Positions 17,640-20,106 of a DNA stretch of 20,106 nt are shown one piece after another. Positions within the stretch are counted from its first letter, which is position 1. Every line of letters starts with the position of its first letter. A program made the translations under genes and the position numbers. The notes beneath the pieces were generated by a model. It ran no database searches and had not been told where the DNA came from. It worked only from the letters and a program-made list of their open reading frames with translations. Origin of the DNA: a virus; IMG/VR virus record IMGVR_UViG_3300049484_000086, positions 1-20,106 of that record. One strand, 5' to 3'.

Positions 17640-18463
17640 TTGATTTCTGTCACACTAAAAATAGGGATACAAATCGTCCCGTCCGCCTTGATCTCCTGAT
17701 ACACCATGCCGACCCTGTTTTTCTTGACGGGGGCTACTTTTAGTGCGTAACGAGTCTTTACTTGAAACGGCGGCGAAATTATCCCATACATAATATTGAA
17801 TACCATTTTGCTTCTGTGTTCGTAAACTCCCATGGTTGGGTTGTGAACGTGCGCCGAATAAACTACATCAGGCGCGCGCTCTTCGTCCTTACTCGCATTT
17901 ATATAAATATTTCGCAACCAATTTCGGATCGCATTGCCTTCATTTGCCCCATCTCCCGCGCCGGGTCCATGATGAACGAAATGTAAAACACGCTTGTTTA
18001 CCGTCAATCTTAATTCTGGTAATATCTCCGCATTGACCGCATCCGCTATATTGTATTCGCTGTTACCTGTGTGAATTTCTGTTCCGAGTGTGTAATATAA
18101 CTCATCGCCCCGTTGCCAATTCAAACGCTTTTTTGTTTCTTCCATCAACTCAATGTGTATCTTTGCTTGGTCATCTACTTGGTTAGTACATACGTCACTA
18201 CTGTTATGATGGTCGCCGTCAATCGCATCCCCGTTATGCACCAAAATCAGGCGCTTATTTTTTCTTGCCAACTTGATTTGTTCGCACGCTAGCTCAAACT
18301 GTTTTCTGATTTGTTCCTGCTTTACGCTAGGTCTGCGATTCATTTCGTTTTTACCTTGCCAAAATCTATCAACAAAAAGGGCGTAATTACTGCCTGAATG
18401 GTAGTCGCCTACCGGAACTATTATAGTGTCAGCGTCTTTGTTCACATAACCTACCTTACTCAT
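17636..18463 (-). CDS. Calcineurin-like metallophosphoesterase
   Basis: The product is 275 residues with the metal-binding motifs in order: G-D-Y-H (D20, H22), 'LVHNGDAIDGDHH' (N77-G-D79, D82), 'LGTEIHTG' (residues 126-133) replacing the usual GNH-(E/D), 'HFVHHGPGAG' (H164, H165), and 'SAHVHNP' (H205, H207). The fold is the di-metal phosphoesterase superfamily, which cleaves phosphomono- or diesters; phage members act on DNA/RNA ends or nucleotides. The GTEIH form of the third motif is unusual and may mark a subgroup. It has a TATAAT promoter candidate just upstream and is coupled to the following small gene. Substrate cannot be read from the sequence. Confidence 0.88.
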   Translation of the reverse strand: MSKVGYVNKDADTIIVPVGDYHSGSNYALFVDRFWQGKNEMNRRPSVKQEQIRKQFELACEQIKLARKNKRLILVHNGDAIDGDHHNSSDVCTNQVDDQAKIHIELMEETKKRLNWQRGDELYYTLGTEIHTGNSEYNIADAVNAEILPELRLTVNKRVLHFVHHGPGAGDGANEGNAIRNWLRNIYINASKDEERAPDVVYSAHVHNPTMGVYEHRSKMVFNIMYGIISPPFQVKTRYALKVAPVKKNRVGMVYQEIKADGTICIPIFSVTEIK

Positions 18464-18502
18464 TCGGCACTTTGTTACAGTCCCCAGCTTTTATAATAGA
18501 CG

Positions 18503-18531
18503 ATTATAGCCTGATTTGGTTACACAGTCCA
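18503..18531 (-). promoter_or_regulatory. Sigma70-like promoter candidate (TGGACT-17-TATAAT)
   Basis: On the minus strand the -35-like TGGACT (18526-18531) is spaced 17 nt from a perfect -10 TATAAT (18503-18508), in the 56-nt gap between the 241-residue gene and the metallophosphoesterase. The expected start is near 18496. The -35 overlaps the final codons of the upstream gene. The Shine-Dalgarno for the downstream ATG is weak. Confidence 0.5.
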
Positions 18532-19245
18532 TTCAACCGGAATGAACGCCTTGACCGCGCCATTATTCGCGGGGAAGTCTTGTGGGTCTAACATCACACA
18601 CATATACACGGTTCCGCGCGGATAATCGCCGTAACGATTCCACGGGTACGAATCCATCGGTAGACTAACGGTTGCTTTTTGCACAAGCCATGGGTGTGAT
18701 GCGAAAGACTTGCTGAAATCAGATCGGCGGAACATTAGCAACTCTCGCATCACCACATCCCGCCGCGATAACTCACCTGGCATTTTCACATTGAAAAACG
18801 TGAGCGCGTCAGATAATGCTACCAATTGCCCGGCGTGTACCATGTGACCATACTTAGCGTTAACTGTGGTACTCCAGTTACCATCGCCCCATATTTCGGT
18901 ACCTGGCGTCCCGTCTTGCGGCTGATATAGGTACGCCATTTTCTGATTGACATCGAAGTATTGAGTCTCGCTTGCCTGTTCTGCAAATTGCCAATTCGAT
19001 ATACTCAGCATATCGGCATGGGTAAGGCGTGAGTAATTTGAGATTGCCCCCCATTGTCCGACCCAAGAGCCGTCAGCGCGGACAAGGTACGGCTCTACCA
19101 TGCTAAACTGTCCGCCGCCGCCGCGCTGTCTTACGTCCCACGTATTGCGGAGCATCACGTCATCTTCACCCCAACGCTTGACGCGGTGAACAGAATAACC
19201 GGCGGGCGGTGAATAAACTTGCTTGATTTTTATATTTATGTTCAC
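18520..19245 (-). CDS. Hypothetical protein (241 aa), co-transcribed with the endolysin
   Basis: It starts MNINIKIKQVYSPPAGYSVH with an ATGA overlap with the endolysin stop. It is soluble, Trp/Tyr-rich and beta-like, with 'DVMLRNTWDVRQRGGGGQFS', 'RADGSWVGQWGAISNYSRLT' and a C-terminal 'LPMDSYPWNRYGDYPRGTVY' then 'FIPVEWTV'. There is no signal peptide, membrane helix or catalytic motif I can name. The aromatic, Gly-rich composition would fit a carbohydrate- or cell-surface-binding or structural protein, and the position beside a lysozyme with an SH3 domain fits a wall-associated or tail-associated function; both are guesses. No family recognised. Confidence 0.7.
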   Translation of the reverse strand: MNINIKIKQVYSPPAGYSVHRVKRWGEDDVMLRNTWDVRQRGGGGQFSMVEPYLVRADGSWVGQWGAISNYSRLTHADMLSISNWQFAEQASETQYFDVNQKMAYLYQPQDGTPGTEIWGDGNWSTTVNAKYGHMVHAGQLVALSDALTFFNVKMPGELSRRDVVMRELLMFRRSDFSKSFASHPWLVQKATVSLPMDSYPWNRYGDYPRGTVYMCVMLDPQDFPANNGAVKAFIPVEWTV

Positions 19246-20106
19246 AACGGTTTTATAGTTATGTTTGTAACGGGATAACTCGTACCTGCGTCAATACTGA
19301 TATTCAAATCAGGCAGACCCGTAGGCGGCATGGGCGGGATGTATTCTGTGATTGTGATATATGCTGAAACTCCAGAACACCAACCATCTAAAGTTTCGGT
19401 TAATCCGTCTTTTCGTAAAATCTTGCTGAAATGAAACCAGCCAGTTGCTAAGTCTATGTCACCATAAACAATATCATTTACATGTAATATTCCAATGACG
19501 GGAGCGGGATAAACACCCGTCCTGATATTCAAGTCAACCTTAACTAATCCTTGTTTCATAGGTTCTCCAGTTGGTGGTGGTTCTGGTTGTATCGCTCCCC
19601 ATTCGTTTATAAAATTAAATTCATCATTCCATTGGTCATAATCTATTTCCTTACTACTTACCCCCGCCGCTATACCGATAGACGGCGTACTTGATTGCCA
19701 AATCATCGCCTTTGTCCAGCCCTTCGGTATCATGGTCAAAGACGTATTGTATTGAGCCGCCCAGCATGGATCGATTGCAAACTCAGCGGCATAACTACCG
19801 ACGCGCGAATCCCACCATGACGCACGGGTATACCAGCCCACCTTATACCCCGCCGCCTTGATAATGTCTCGATATGTTTTCCAATGAGCAGGGGCGGAGT
19901 ATGCACCTGTCCAATAAAACTCAAGGTCCAACCAAACGCGGTTAATCCTGCTTTTATACGGTGCAAGGATGCTGATAATTTTATTCGCCTGTTCGGTTGG
20001 TGAAAATATTGGGTCATAGTAATGATAGGTACTTACCGGCAACTTACCTAGAGACCCTGACATATATTCATCAAAACGGGTATCCTTGACGTTTGCATAT
20101 CCACAG
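19242..20106 (-). CDS. GH25 muramidase endolysin with SH3-like domain (5' end outside window)
   Basis: The frame is open through the right edge (upstream codons read GYANVKDTRFDEY before M at 20063), so the start lies beyond 20106; the internal ATG is not the start. The visible catalytic part has 'LPVSTYHYYDP', 'RVWLDLEFYW' with the D-x-E pair typical of GH25, 'AGYKVGWYTRASWW' and 'AMIWQSSTPS'. A Pro-rich linker (QPEPPPTGEP) leads to 'VKVDLNIRTGVYPAPVIGIL', an SH3b-like cell-wall-binding domain, and a second Pro linker with a short 'PDLNISIDAG' end that echoes the SH3 opening. GH25 enzymes cut the N-acetylmuramyl-beta-1,4-GlcNAc bond. No signal peptide can be judged. It overlaps the next gene by 4 nt; no holin is visible in the window. 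Confidence 0.92.
   Translation of the reverse strand, partial: CGYANVKDTRFDEYMSGSLGKLPVSTYHYYDPIFSPTEQANKIISILAPYKSRINRVWLDLEFYWTGAYSAPAHWKTYRDIIKAAGYKVGWYTRASWWDSRVGSYAAEFAIDPCWAAQYNTSLTMIPKGWTKAMIWQSSTPSIGIAAGVSSKEIDYDQWNDEFNFINEWGAIQPEPPPTGEPMKQGLVKVDLNIRTGVYPAPVIGILHVNDIVYGDIDLATGWFHFSKILRKDGLTETLDGWCSGVSAYITITEYIPPMPPTGLPDLNISIDAGTSYPVTNITIKPL

Noticed and set aside
1-20106. CRISPR arrays, tRNA genes, diversity-generating retroelement, insertion sequences, integrase or attachment sites
   Set aside because: No regularly spaced repeats, cloverleaf-like sequences, reverse transcriptase or template/variable repeat pair, transposase or recombinase motifs were found by reading both strands; a short tRNA could still be missed by eye.

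Overview
The window is a block of a tailed-phage (siphovirus-type) genome or prophage. Every gene but one is read leftward on the minus strand, packed with 1-14 nt overlaps (mostly ATGA or TAATG). No tRNA, rRNA, CRISPR array, transposase or integrase was seen. The host cannot be named. The GH25 muramidase, good Shine-Dalgarno sites and sigma70-like -10 boxes only say that it is bacterial.

Layout in transcription order, from high to low coordinates. (1) 20106-17430: a GH25/SH3 endolysin cut by the window edge, an unrecognised 241-residue protein, a calcineurin-type metallophosphoesterase and a small basic protein. (2) 17318-13545: two small unknowns, terminase small and large subunits, and an SPP1 gp6-like portal. 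(3) 13545-11716: a MuF-type head morphogenesis protein whose conserved N-C-R-C site is interrupted by a 279-residue intein. (4) 11716-8760: cargo genes, namely a zinc-finger SAM methyltransferase, a thiamine-diphosphate enzyme of acetolactate-synthase type split into two coupled genes, two zinc-ribbon proteins and a small winged-helix-like protein. (5) 8716-6818: a Rho-independent terminator with a -10 box just before it, then scaffold, major capsid protein, a small probable decoration protein and a strong hairpin. (6) 6803-4819: a 45-residue single-pass membrane protein (short enough to miss easily), a GT4 glycosyltransferase and a GT-A glycosyltransferase. (7) 4822-1: neck (connector, head closure, gp10-like, tail terminator), tail tube, tail chaperones with an A-AAA-AAG programmed -1 frameshift, tape measure, and the start of a distal tail protein.

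The most striking feature is in the intein. The whole of it is also open on the opposite (plus) strand. There a 249-codon gene (12037-12786) has a helix-turn-helix followed by a Vsr-like nuclease with the E-D-x-H-D residue pattern of known homing endonucleases. It has an in-place Shine-Dalgarno and an extended -10 box at the intein edge. The protein-splicing element and its probable homing endonuclease thus appear to be written on opposite strands of the same 0.8 kb, in exact codon register. The conserved-looking FHGDG motif of the intein linker lies opposite the nuclease active-site strand. The sense intein has no LAGLIDADG or HNH domain, so the antisense gene is the natural candidate for its mobility.

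The second theme is sugar chemistry inside the structural operon. The methyltransferase, split ThDP enzyme and two glycosyltransferases resemble the gene content of polysaccharide or branched-sugar loci. They may modify virion proteins or host surface glycans; this is inference.
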